From the NCBI GenBank assembly GCA_045114455.1, contig JBGUKN010000075.1, forward strand, positions 1 to 38,955: a stretch of DNA of 38,955 nucleotides. Direction: 5' to 3'. Numbering within the stretch: position 1 is the stretch's first letter; every line of letters starts with the position of its first letter. The stretch comes from UBA1732 sp045114455 (lineage in GTDB: Bacteria > Verrucomicrobiota > Lentisphaeria > Victivallales > UBA1829). The translations under genes and the position numbers were made by a program. Below, piece after piece: positions 1 to 7,958 of this stretch. Under the pieces are notes generated by a model. That model saw only the letters and a program-made list of their open reading frames with translations. It searched no databases and was not told the DNA's origin.

Positions 1-1
1 T

Positions 2-1876
2 GCCGCCGATCTCACAATCAGCAACGTGAAATACGAAGGCGGCGGAGAGGTCGTCGGAACGACCGTTACCGCCAACGCGTTCAACAATACCGGCACGGTC
101 ACGACGGAAGGCACGATTGCCTTCGCTGTTAAGAGTTTCACCAACTCCGGCGAGTTCAATCTGGACAAAACCGGGGCTCTGACTGCCACCAGCGCGGTCA
201 CGAACACGGCGACAGGTACGATCAATCTCAATGCGGGCACCACGTTGCAGGGCTCCACGGTCGGCAACGCCGGCACGATCACCGTCGTAAGCGACCATGC
301 CACCATCGAAGGCGCGATCACCAACACCGGCACCATCGATGCCCTGATGAAAAAACTGATCGTCACCGGCGACATTCAGAACGCCAACAAGGACGACGCG
401 AGAATCGTGCGGAATGCCAGCGTAATCAAAGCCAGGGAGCTTGAAGTTACCGGAAACGTCTTGAACTATGGTGCGATCGGCGGAGAAAGCATACCGGTTA
501 ACACGATGACTGTTTCCGGCTCACTCAGCACCTATAACTACCTCAAAGCCACGATTCTGACCGCGGATTCCATCCTGAATGACAGCATTCAATCTGAAGT
601 TGAAGGAGAAGGCTCACGGGGTTTTATCGATGCCGGAGAGATCAACGCAGGATCGGTCGATAACGTTTCCGGCATAATCATGACCGGCACGTCCAAAGAA
701 ACCGGTGTAGGCATCAATGTCACCGGAACGATCAACAACGGAAGCGCCGAAATAGTTGTTCCCGCCAAGATCAATGTCGGTACCAATGGCTGGATCAAGG
801 CCGCTTCCATAAACAACATCGGAACCGACATTGAAAACAGCCTGATTACAGCCGGTAAGATCACTGTGTCCGACATCGTGAACAATGGCGGGTTCTCCAC
901 CAGAATCATCGAGTCCACCGGCACCATCACGAACAACGCGACCGGTCTCTTCGCTGTCATCTATATTGATGATCCAATCGTAACCGGGTTTGTTGAAGGC
1001 GCATCCATCAACGCGGGGACAATCATCAACGGCGGCACCTTTGCTGTCTACAGCGAGGCTGCGCTGCCCACCCCGGTCAGTGTCACGTCGTTCGAGAACA
1101 GCGGCATGTTACTATTCTCCGGCGCCGGCATGACGCTGACGGGCGACATCGTCAACAATGCCGATGGCCAGTTTGATGTCGCCGGGACCGTGACCGGAGG
1201 AACCAGCTCGATCACGAACAGCGGCACACTCAACATCAGCAACGCCGACGATGTCTCCGGCGCTCTGACCGTCGGTGCGGTCACGAACGCGAAGACGGGC
1301 ACGATCAATCTCAATGCGGGCACCACCCTGCAGGGCTCCACGGTCGGCAACGCCGGCACGATCACCGTCGTAAGCGACCATGCCACCATCAATGGCGCAA
1401 TCACCAACCACGGCATCATCGATGCCACGAAGAGAAAACTGATCGTCGTCGGCGACCTCCAGAACGCCAACGAGGACGACACGGCGGAGGCGCGTGACAA
1501 CACCGTGATCACCGCCAGGGAGTTTGAGGTTACCGGAAACGTCACGAACTACGGTATACTCGGCACGGAAATGCAGCCGGATCACGAGATCACGATATCC
1601 GGCGAACTCCGCAACTACCGTCAAATCGAAGTCGGGATCCTGACCGCGGGTTCCATCTATAGTGACGGCTATTATCCTGAGATCGAAGAAAAATGCACAC
1701 GGGGTTATATCATTGCCGGAGAGGTCAACGCAGGATCGATCGATAACGTTTCCGGCGTAATTCAAACCGCCGCGCCCAAAGAAACCGCTGTCGGCATCAA
1801 TGTCACCGGAACGATCAACAACGGCAATGCCGACGGTATTATCGTGGAGGTGAGGGGAGTCGAACCCCTGTCCTGA
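2..1876 (+). CDS. Beta-solenoid repeat surface protein, 5'-partial
   Basis: The frame is open to the left edge, so the true start lies outside the window. The GTG at 26 is only an internal codon. The protein is built of short Gly/Thr/Asn-rich rungs such as GTITN and NNG, typical of large secreted beta-helix adhesins or autotransporter passengers. It contains a long tandem repeat of 361 residues; the second copy is cut short. The last nine residues (EVRGVEPLS) and the stop are encoded by the 3' end of the tmRNA gene on the other strand, so the C-terminus is almost certainly not native. No signal peptide, beta-barrel or PEP-CTERM sorting tail is visible. The family assignment is by repeat style only, and the ligand or role is unknown. 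It may be the cut end of a gene on an integrated element, or one side of an assembly join. Confidence 0.7.
   Translation, partial: AADLTISNVKYEGGGEVVGTTVTANAFNNTGTVTTEGTIAFAVKSFTNSGEFNLDKTGALTATSAVTNTATGTINLNAGTTLQGSTVGNAGTITVVSDHATIEGAITNTGTIDALMKKLIVTGDIQNANKDDARIVRNASVIKARELEVTGNVLNYGAIGGESIPVNTMTVSGSLSTYNYLKATILTADSILNDSIQSEVEGEGSRGFIDAGEINAGSVDNVSGIIMTGTSKETGVGINVTGTINNGSAEIVVPAKINVGTNGWIKAASINNIGTDIENSLITAGKITVSDIVNNGGFSTRIIESTGTITNNATGLFAVIYIDDPIVTGFVEGASINAGTIINGGTFAVYSEAALPTPVSVTSFENSGMLLFSGAGMTLTGDIVNNADGQFDVAGTVTGGTSSITNSGTLNISNADDVSGALTVGAVTNAKTGTINLNAGTTLQGSTVGNAGTITVVSDHATINGAITNHGIIDATKRKLIVVGDLQNANEDDTAEARDNTVITAREFEVTGNVTNYGILGTEMQPDHEITISGELRNYRQIEVGILTAGSIYSDGYYPEIEEKCTRGYIIAGEVNAGSIDNVSGVIQTAAPKETAVGINVTGTINNGNADGIIVEVRGVEPLS
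190..1272 (+). repeat. Long tandem repeat, copy 1 (1083 bp)
   Basis: Copy 1 of a 1083-bp (361-codon) direct repeat inside the solenoid gene. The segment from about 220 to 306 reappears almost unchanged from about 1303 to 1389. The segment at 721 (CACCGGAACGATCAACAACG) reappears at 1804, again offset by 1083. Edges are approximate. Confidence 0.75.
1273..1840 (+). repeat. Long tandem repeat, copy 2, truncated
   Basis: Second copy of the 1083-bp repeat. Similarity to copy 1 continues to roughly 1835-1840 and then stops where tmRNA sequence begins, so about 500 bp of this copy are missing. Confidence 0.7.
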
Positions 1877-2198
1877 GAAGGCATAGCGGCAACGTCTACA
1901 TACATGTTTTGCCTTTGATGCTTATCGTCGCGCCGAGAGCCGGCAAACGGGCTTCTTTGCGACTGTTCCGTCTGAAATCTCGTTCCACGGCGGCGGAAGA
2001 ACCATAAGAACCAGGACGCGGATTATCGCCTTGTTCCCCCAGCGCCCGTCGGGGAGAAGACGTCGCCGCAGCTAATTAGGCAGCGAGTGCGTACTCTTCG
2101 TTCGCAGTTGTTTGGTTGACCGATGATTAACGAGGCCAACGATCATCCTCGGTATGCAGTTGACGTTCAGCGCGACCAGTCGAAACCGGGACACCCCC
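1845..2198 (-). ncRNA. ssrA: tmRNA (transfer-messenger RNA)
   Basis: On the minus strand the RNA begins GGGGGTGTCCCGGTTTCGAC and ends in a T-arm with GGTTCGACTCCCC followed by CACCTCC and A. The 5' GGGGGTG pairs with the 3' CACCTCC as a 7-bp acceptor stem with one G-U pair. An internal reading frame encodes the proteolysis tag ANEEYALAA followed by TAA. At about 354 nt it is a normal one-piece tmRNA, which rescues stalled ribosomes with SmpB and tags the products for proteases. CCA is not encoded: the bases after the discriminator A are CGA, whereas both tRNAs in this window do encode CCA. Confidence 0.95.
2076..2105 (-). other. tmRNA tag reading frame (ANEEYALAA, stop)
   Basis: The resume codon is GCG, then AAC GAA GAG TAC GCA CTC GCT GCC TAA. 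The C-terminal ALAA is the usual degron end recognised by ClpXP-type proteases. It has nine codons, against ten in E. coli. Confidence 0.9.
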
Positions 2199-2219
2199 AT
2201 GTGACAGATTGCATCCATA

Positions 2220-2247
2220 ACTATACACCGTCCGGTGGAAAAAGCAA
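2220..2247 (-). promoter_or_regulatory. Predicted ssrA promoter
   Basis: On the minus strand TTGCTT is followed after 16 bp by TATAGT. The -10 box ends about 21 nt before the mature tmRNA 5' end, which allows a short leader to be removed by RNase P. Confidence 0.6.
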
Positions 2248-2300
2248 GTCCCCAAAACGAGAAAACAATGAAACTGGTGCGTCGTCAGGAGCGGCGGCGG

Positions 2301-3461
2301 TCAATATTTCGACAGCAGGTCCAGCAGGAATCTGCGGGCGGCATCCTTATTGCCGTGATAGATTTCCGTTGCGGCCTGATAGGAAAACCATTGCTCCGAG
2401 GAGGACCATTTGCGCCGGAACGTGTAGAAACTGCCGGTCGTTTCCCGGGGGCCGGTGTACCACACAAACGTGAGGACGTTCATTCCCCTGAATTTGGATA
2501 TTACTTCCGTCACGGGCAGACTGCGTCCGTCCGGCAAGGTGTGCATGGTGACGGATTCGGAGAGAATCTCCGCGCCGCCGGAGCGGATGCAATGGCTGGC
2601 CGGATGAATCTTATGGATGTCGTTTCCGCATTTCACTTTCAGGATATCGCAATAGATGATGCCGTCGGTGATGGCGTATTGATGTGCCTCGGCGCCTTCA
2701 AAAAAACGGATGGTGGTTTCCGAAAGTGGTATTTCCCTCGTTGTAAAGCCTGTTATGGAGGCGGCCGGGTCGGGCAGAAACGGCGGGGCGGTCTTGTCGC
2801 CTGCACGGATGATCTCCGAACAGAACAGAATCAGGGCGGCAACGAAAAACCAGCAGAGGACTTCGAATTTCATCACGTAGTCGGTGAGCATGACGACTGT
2901 GCAGAGGACCGCGCAGAGGATGGCGACTCCAAGCTTCAGATAGAGAGCCGTCTGCGGGCTTATGAGAAAGAAATTGCACAGCACGAACGTCGAACTGGTG
3001 CATCCCAGCGCAAGCACAACGAACGCCGGCAGCGCCGTCCAGGCCCCCCTCCATCCGAAGAAAAACCAAACGCCCGCCCACCAGAAGCACATCCCGGCCA
3101 GAAGCCGGATCATGTTGATCTGCCGCATGACGCCGACGCCGTACAGCAAGGCGGATGCGAAGATGAAAAGCAGCGCCATCCTGTCACCCCGGAGCCCAGA
3201 CGTTTTCAGTTCCTTCACGGAGTCTTTCATGGCCGGCATGGCGCATGCGGCAAGCAGCAGAAAAGCGAGATGGAAGATCCAGTTCATGCGGTCCATCGGA
3301 GACGAGATCCAGGAATGGACTGTGTATGGCAGCATGCAGAAGAACGGGATCCCGGCCAGGAAGGCGCAGACAAGACGTTTCCAAAGCCGGACGGACGCCG
3401 CCGCGGCGTCGGCTGCGGGGACGGGCACAACGTCGGATTTGCTGTTACCAGTCTTTTTCAT
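2301..3461 (-). CDS. Exosortase-associated membrane protein with EpsI-like C-terminal domain
   Basis: A 386-residue protein with about seven or eight hydrophobic segments between residues 30 and 215, followed by a soluble domain of about 165 residues. That domain has HPASHC (286-291) followed by GG. This resembles the HxPExC...G signature of EpsI/DUF3485 proteins, which accompany exosortases in exopolysaccharide loci. A later stretch, LTFVWYTG, matches the family's YWY strand. Its start overlaps the stop of the exosortase gene by ATGA, so the two are translationally coupled. It is the last gene of the minus-strand operon, just upstream of the ssrA promoter. The Cys-containing domain may act with the exosortase or in polymer export; that role is inferred. 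The N-terminal membrane half could be a separate module. Confidence 0.65.
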   Translation of the reverse strand: MKKTGNSKSDVVPVPAADAAAASVRLWKRLVCAFLAGIPFFCMLPYTVHSWISSPMDRMNWIFHLAFLLLAACAMPAMKDSVKELKTSGLRGDRMALLFIFASALLYGVGVMRQINMIRLLAGMCFWWAGVWFFFGWRGAWTALPAFVVLALGCTSSTFVLCNFFLISPQTALYLKLGVAILCAVLCTVVMLTDYVMKFEVLCWFFVAALILFCSEIIRAGDKTAPPFLPDPAASITGFTTREIPLSETTIRFFEGAEAHQYAITDGIIYCDILKVKCGNDIHKIHPASHCIRSGGAEILSESVTMHTLPDGRSLPVTEVISKFRGMNVLTFVWYTGPRETTGSFYTFRRKWSSSEQWFSYQAATEIYHGNKDAARRFLLDLLSKY

Positions 3462-4384
3462 TGTTCGGCCGCCTTTCCTGTTTTCCGATTGGCGTCTTTG
3501 CTTTCAGCCGGTTCCCTTTGTCCGCCGGAAAGCATGGCCTCGCCATTTTCCGGGAGCAGGCATCCGACGAGGAAGAAGAACGCGACTGTGAGGATGACCT
3601 GAACGTAGCCGAGGCCTTCGTGCCAGGTGTTGTTCAATACCGCATCGAAGCCGGCTTTGAAGAGCACGATCGTCAGGATGATGCGGACGGCGTTCGACAC
3701 GATGATGGAGGGGATCAGGAATGCATAGTGGATGCATCGCCAGAAAAAAGGCCTTTTCCATGCCATTGTCAGCCAGAACGCCACCAGGATCATCACCTCG
3801 AACTGCTGGATGCCGCTGCATGCGTCCGTGATGGCGATGTCGAGTCCCTCGATGCAGATCGTCGTCATGTCGTTTTCGATCTTCATCCCGAACATCTGCA
3901 GGAATCCGACCGAAAGCACCGTGGACACCATTCGGAACGGGTAGCTCAAATACAACACGATCTGTTCTCGGAACGGAACAGCGAGAAAGCACACGAGCAA
4001 AGGCACGAATCCGTACAGCATCGGCTTCAGGCCGCAGAAGAGGCTGAGCGTCCCGAGCGAAAGAAGGAACCAGGCGCCGAACTTGATCTCCGGTGCATCG
4101 GGATTCAACCACGGCAGGAAGAGGAGCCCAAGCGCGGCGGCGGCCAGAAGCCATGCCACGGCCTTGTGCCAGGGGAAGCCGCCCGTCTTTGCCGGGGACG
4201 GGGTTGCCGTCAAGGCCAGATGGATCAGGCATGCCAGCAGGATCAGCAGGGCAGCCGCGCCGCCCCATTCGGAGCGTATCTGGTGTGCGGACTGCCAGCA
4301 GGCAAACGCGAATGCCACGGCAAAAATGGCCGTGCATTTCCAGTCCTTCTTCAGCGGCGCGAATGTCTTTTTCAGGTCAATCAT
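3458..4384 (-). CDS. Exosortase (transpeptidase-like membrane sorting enzyme)
   Basis: A 308-residue polytopic membrane protein. It carries the three invariant exosortase/archaeosortase residues in order: Cys189 in DACSGIQQ, Arg234 in PSIIVSNAVRI and His255 in WHEGLGY. Exosortases are thought to cleave C-terminal PEP-CTERM tails of exported proteins, usually in bacteria with an extracellular polysaccharide matrix. About eight transmembrane helices are visible, and the polar C-terminal tail (from about residue 280) looks cytoplasmic. It overlaps the upstream GT26 gene by 8 bp and the downstream EpsI-like gene by 4 bp. Glycosyltransferase neighbours are typical of xrt loci. No PEP-CTERM substrate is encoded in this window. 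The exosortase subtype cannot be fixed by eye. Confidence 0.9.
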   Translation of the reverse strand: MIDLKKTFAPLKKDWKCTAIFAVAFAFACWQSAHQIRSEWGGAAALLILLACLIHLALTATPSPAKTGGFPWHKAVAWLLAAAALGLLFLPWLNPDAPEIKFGAWFLLSLGTLSLFCGLKPMLYGFVPLLVCFLAVPFREQIVLYLSYPFRMVSTVLSVGFLQMFGMKIENDMTTICIEGLDIAITDACSGIQQFEVMILVAFWLTMAWKRPFFWRCIHYAFLIPSIIVSNAVRIILTIVLFKAGFDAVLNNTWHEGLGYVQVILTVAFFFLVGCLLPENGEAMLSGGQREPAESKDANRKTGKAAEQ

Positions 4385-5423
4385 GGCTGTTATCCGATGC
4401 GAGCAGGTCGATCATCCGGTGCGCCCGGAGCTGGCGGCGCTGGCGGCCGCTGAGGTTTCTGATTTTGACCGGACCGTCCGCAGCTGCGTCCAGAATGGTC
4501 TGAAGCGCTTCCGGCGAGAAGCGTCCGCGTCCGGAAGACGCGAGGACTCCGGGGGTGTCCGGGATCGGCGCGACATTCACTCCGCCCCTGCGCGGCCTGT
4601 TCAGGAACGCGAAAAGCGCCAGGGTATTGAAGACCAGCAGCCCGAAGCCGTAGCGTTTCCACAGACGACCCGGCTCCTGGATGATGCGGAAGATCCACTC
4701 CGTGCCGCTGTGACGCATCCAGTCGGGGGCGCGTTTTACCGCGCCCGCGATGAAGTTGAACGTTCCGCCGATGCCGATTGCGATGCCGCATTTCAGGTTT
4801 GCGCGGTTGCGTTCCGCCCAAATCTCCTGCTTCGGGTTGCCGAAACCGACGAGCAGGATGGATGCGCCGGATTCATTGATTTTGCGGCAGATTTCAAGGT
4901 CGGTTTTTTCGGCGTCCGGGGCATCCAGTTTCACGAACGGCGTATCGATCCCGGCGATCTCCAATCCGGGATAACGTTTCGTCAGGATTTCCGCCGCGCT
5001 GCGCGTATACTGTTCGGTCCCGCCGAGGAAGTACAGTTTCACATGTTCTTTTGCGGCGCGTTCCGCGATCAGCGGGACCAGGTCGGCGCCGGTGACGCGT
5101 TCCGGCAGCGGCGTGCCGATCAGACGGCTGAGCCAGACCAGCGGCATGCCGTCGGCGATGACGAGTTCCGCGCGCCGGAGCACAGCGGCCAGCGCGGGGG
5201 TGCGCGGCGTGCTTCTCGTGGCGCAGTAAGTGTTCACGATGAAGTCGACGTTCACGGTCGCGGCGATCCGGCATCCGCGCGGTCCGGGCGGCATGGCGGC
5301 GAGTTCGAAAAAACGGTCGAGCGCCTGCGGCACGGTCAGAGCGTCGAAATGCATTCCGAGCACGACCGGGCGCGCTTTTTCATGGACGGGAGGATTCGAC
5401 TGCATGGATGATCCTTTCGACAT
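4377..5423 (-). CDS. WecG/TagA/CpsF family glycosyltransferase (GT26)
   Basis: A 348-residue protein. The GT26 core spans about residues 18-255: TVNVDFIV (56-63), LVIADGMPLVWL (87-98), RVTGADLVP (109-117), LYFLGG (130-135) and LVGFGNPKQEIW (191-202). The family adds N-acetyl-mannosaminyl or similar sugars to undecaprenyl-diphosphate-linked acceptors at the inner membrane. A hydrophobic stretch near 258-274 is followed by an extension of about 70 residues that I do not recognise. The start is ambiguous between codon 1 (5423) and Met7 (5405); either overlaps the upstream glycosyltransferase gene. Together with the two GT4 genes it suggests assembly of a lipid-linked surface glycan next to the exosortase. 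Confidence 0.88.
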   Translation of the reverse strand: MSKGSSMQSNPPVHEKARPVVLGMHFDALTVPQALDRFFELAAMPPGPRGCRIAATVNVDFIVNTYCATRSTPRTPALAAVLRRAELVIADGMPLVWLSRLIGTPLPERVTGADLVPLIAERAAKEHVKLYFLGGTEQYTRSAAEILTKRYPGLEIAGIDTPFVKLDAPDAEKTDLEICRKINESGASILLVGFGNPKQEIWAERNRANLKCGIAIGIGGTFNFIAGAVKRAPDWMRHSGTEWIFRIIQEPGRLWKRYGFGLLVFNTLALFAFLNRPRRGGVNVAPIPDTPGVLASSGRGRFSPEALQTILDAAADGPVKIRNLSGRQRRQLRAHRMIDLLASDNSHD

Positions 5424-6492
5424 GTTTGGTCCAGGTGAATTCGGCTGCGCGGCGGGTCCCGGCTTCCTTCAGTTCTTCGCGAAGTTCCGGGTCGCCGAGC
5501 AGGCGGGTCAGCGCATTCGCGATCGCGGCGGGGGCTTCCGGGTTGAACAGTAGAGCGGCGCCCTGTCCAATTTCGCCGAGCGAGGATGTTTCCGAACAGG
5601 CGCACGGCACTCCGTAGTGCATTGCCTCGATCAGCGACAGTCCGAACCCTTCGAAAAGCGACGGGAACACATATGCTGCCGAACCGCAATAGGCTTCCTT
5701 CAGGTCTTCATTCGCGATGAATCCGGTCAGGATGATCCGGTCACGCAGAGGCGATTGCTCCGCCCGGGCATGGATGACATCGGCTCCGTGCCAGTCCGCG
5801 CCGCATAACACCAGCTTATAGCGTCCGGTGATTTCCTGCGGAAGATTTTCGTAAGCTTTGATCAGGCGGTGCTGATTCTTCGCGGGGTATTCCAAACGGG
5901 AGATGTAGAGCAGATAGCCGCCTTGTTCCAGTCCATTCCGCTTGATCCAGCCTTCCGCGGGCTTCTCTTTGGGGAGCGACAGTCCGTTCCAGCTTACCGT
6001 GATGCGTTCGCGGGGCAGGTTCATGTATTGCACCATGTCCTTTGCCGTCGACTCGCTGATCGCCACGGGAAACTCCGCACGTTTCGTGAAAAACGGCAGG
6101 ATGACGGTCTGGTAAAGCGTGCGGAACCGGTCGTATTTCTCCCGCATGCGGTGCGCCGCCAGGTCGTGGACGATGGCGACCGTCGGCACGGGCCGGAACA
6201 GCACCGCACGGCGGTTGGCGGCGGCAATGAAGAAAAGATCGTACTTGCGTTTGCTGATCCGGAACGGCAGGAAAAACAGGTGCCAGAGCATGCTCAGGAC
6301 CGGACGGCTGATCCAGTTCGGCGCAACGATCTGCGGAAACGGGGCGAACTCGGGAACTTTGGCCGCCTCTGGCTCCACGACCAAAGTCAGTTCATGGCCT
6401 GCCTCCGCCAGGGCTGCGACCGTGTGGCGCATGTACACGGATATGCCGGACCGGCCGTGATCGAACGGGATACAGCTGACGAGGATTCTCAT
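5380..6492 (-). CDS. GT4 family glycosyltransferase
   Basis: A 370-residue protein with a GT-B fold pattern. The N-terminus MRILVSCIPFDHGRSGISVY carries the acceptor-side Gly-rich loop. The C-terminal donor-binding half has LLYISRLEYPAKNQHRLI (about 195-212) and the EX7E motif in EGFGLSLIEA, followed by GVPCACS. This is a retaining NDP-sugar transferase of the GT4 (group 1) class; sugar and acceptor cannot be read from sequence. The purine-rich stretch GGAAGGAAG just before ATG is a strong ribosome binding site. The gene lies between another GT4 gene and the GT26 gene on the same strand and probably works in the same polysaccharide pathway. Confidence 0.88.
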   Translation of the reverse strand: MRILVSCIPFDHGRSGISVYMRHTVAALAEAGHELTLVVEPEAAKVPEFAPFPQIVAPNWISRPVLSMLWHLFFLPFRISKRKYDLFFIAAANRRAVLFRPVPTVAIVHDLAAHRMREKYDRFRTLYQTVILPFFTKRAEFPVAISESTAKDMVQYMNLPRERITVSWNGLSLPKEKPAEGWIKRNGLEQGGYLLYISRLEYPAKNQHRLIKAYENLPQEITGRYKLVLCGADWHGADVIHARAEQSPLRDRIILTGFIANEDLKEAYCGSAAYVFPSLFEGFGLSLIEAMHYGVPCACSETSSLGEIGQGAALLFNPEAPAAIANALTRLLGDPELREELKEAGTRRAAEFTWTKHVERIIHAVESSRP

Positions 6493-6571
6493 GATATGCT
6501 TCCTTCCGGGCGGGACGAGGTTTCGTTTGATTGGAATGTCGGGTTCATGGTATTGGAAAAAAATGGGAAAA

Positions 6572-7699
6572 CTATTTCTTGTTCAGGAGCTCCTGCCAGC
6601 CGCGCAGCAGCGCGTCGTCCGTGAACCGGTCCGAGACCAGTTTGCGTCCGCGGCGCCCCATGGCGGCGGCTTCGTCCGGGTCGTTCAGCAGGCGGTCGAT
6701 CGCTTCTGCCAACGTGCCGGTGTCTCCGGGCGGAACAAGCAGGCCGGTCTGCCCGTCGACGAGATATTCGCGGATGGCCCCGACGTCGAATCCGGCGAGT
6801 GGGACGCCGTGTGCGAGCGCTTCCGGCCCGACCAGCCCGAACGGTTCCTGCCAGCGCCAGGGCAGCACGACCGCGCGGATGCCGCGGAACGCGTCGTCGG
6901 GATTCGGCGAGTAGCCGTGGAATACGACGGATTTGCCGAGCGGTTCCGCCAGTCGTTTCAGATATGCTTCGTCGTTGCCGGTCCCGACGATGTCCAGAGT
7001 GCAGGGCGTTTTGACGCCGTGCATGGCGGCGAGGAGCAAATCGACGCCTTTGCCCCGGATGAGCTGGCCGATCGCCAGGATGCGCGGTGTGCCGTCGTTC
7101 GCTTCAGAATGTGACGGTTCCGGCGGGAGCGTGATCGACGGCGGGATCCGTTTGATCTTCTCCGCGGGGATGCCCTGTCGGACCAGGATGCCGTGCATGA
7201 ACCCGGACAGCACGATGAATTCGTCGCAGGCGCGGATTTCCTTCCAGAGCGCGGCGAATCCGCCGAAATTGGCGTGGATGGTGTTGTCCGGCGCCGGGCG
7301 CCGCAGCATCGCGCAGCATCCGCAGCGGAATTCGCAGTATGGCCGGGAACAGTTCCTGCGCGTGACCGGGTAGTAGTAGGACCGCCGCGGACAGTAGTAT
7401 TCGTGGTCATGGATGAAGACAGCCGTTCTGCCTGCATTCCGCAAGGCGCGAACCGCGGCTGCGTCCCGGACTTTGTGCAGGACCGTCAGATCATACCCGT
7501 CGCCCCGTCCGATCGATTCGGAAATCGTTTCCGCACGGTCGAATGCGGAGAGGAAGCGTTCGGTGTCCTGCGTTTTTTCCTCATAGCAGCAGTCGACCGA
7601 GAAACCGTTCTGCCGCAGAAGCAGTGCGGTGCGCTCCATATAGCGTTCAATGCCGCCGATGATTCCGGCATACTGGTTGACGAAACGAATGCGAGGCAT
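6572..7699 (-). CDS. GT4 family glycosyltransferase, first gene of the exosortase operon
   Basis: I start this gene at the ATG at 7699 (MPRIRFVNQYAGIIGGIERY), which gives 375 residues. The frame extends 18 codons further upstream, but those residues do not fit the family N-terminus. The donor half has ILAIGQLIRGKGVDLLLAAM and the EX7E motif in EPFGLVGPEA. An unusual cysteine cluster (YYCPRR, then NCSRPYCEFRCGCC) sits in the N-terminal domain at about residues 100-130, a feature I associate with a subset of GT4 enzymes. A TTGAAT/TATATT promoter lies about 70 bp upstream, so this gene probably opens the minus-strand operon. Sugar specificity is unknown. Confidence 0.86.
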   Translation of the reverse strand: MPRIRFVNQYAGIIGGIERYMERTALLLRQNGFSVDCCYEEKTQDTERFLSAFDRAETISESIGRGDGYDLTVLHKVRDAAAVRALRNAGRTAVFIHDHEYYCPRRSYYYPVTRRNCSRPYCEFRCGCCAMLRRPAPDNTIHANFGGFAALWKEIRACDEFIVLSGFMHGILVRQGIPAEKIKRIPPSITLPPEPSHSEANDGTPRILAIGQLIRGKGVDLLLAAMHGVKTPCTLDIVGTGNDEAYLKRLAEPLGKSVVFHGYSPNPDDAFRGIRAVVLPWRWQEPFGLVGPEALAHGVPLAGFDVGAIREYLVDGQTGLLVPPGDTGTLAEAIDRLLNDPDEAAAMGRRGRKLVSDRFTDDALLRGWQELLNKK

Positions 7700-7767
7700 A
7701 GAAAAAACGGACGGTGCGGTGTTGAAATCCAGAGGAAAGGGGAGAACGGACACTATATCTTCAGTTT

Positions 7768-7795
7768 AATATAGTCAAAAACGGACTCAATTCAA
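7768..7795 (-). promoter_or_regulatory. Predicted promoter of the glycosyltransferase-exosortase operon
   Basis: On the minus strand TTGAAT, 16-bp spacer, TATATT. It lies upstream of the start at 7699 and is divergent from the plus-strand promoter at 7848. Confidence 0.65.
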
Positions 7796-7847
7796 CCTCG
7801 AATCGGGGAAATACTCAAAAAAGATGCTTTTTTTTAAAGAAAACGGG

Positions 7848-7876
7848 TTGAAAGCTGTCATGTCGGAGTATATATT
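7848..7876 (+). promoter_or_regulatory. Predicted promoter of the receiver-phosphatase-kinase operon
   Basis: TTGAAA, 17-bp spacer, TATATT (continuing AT). The coding start is at 7959, leaving a leader of about 75 nt. Confidence 0.7.
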
Positions 7877-7958
7877 ATGGCGATTTTTGTTTGGTGAACA
7901 CGGTTTGAGAAAACCTGAACATAAAGACAACCCACGCTGATCTTTCCCGGAGTTTACT

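Noticed and set aside
1845..1876. A tRNA-Ser or tRNA-Leu 3' end on the minus strand
   Set aside because: The T-arm resembles one, but the acceptor pairs with sequence about 350 nt away and a tag frame lies between, which identifies tmRNA.
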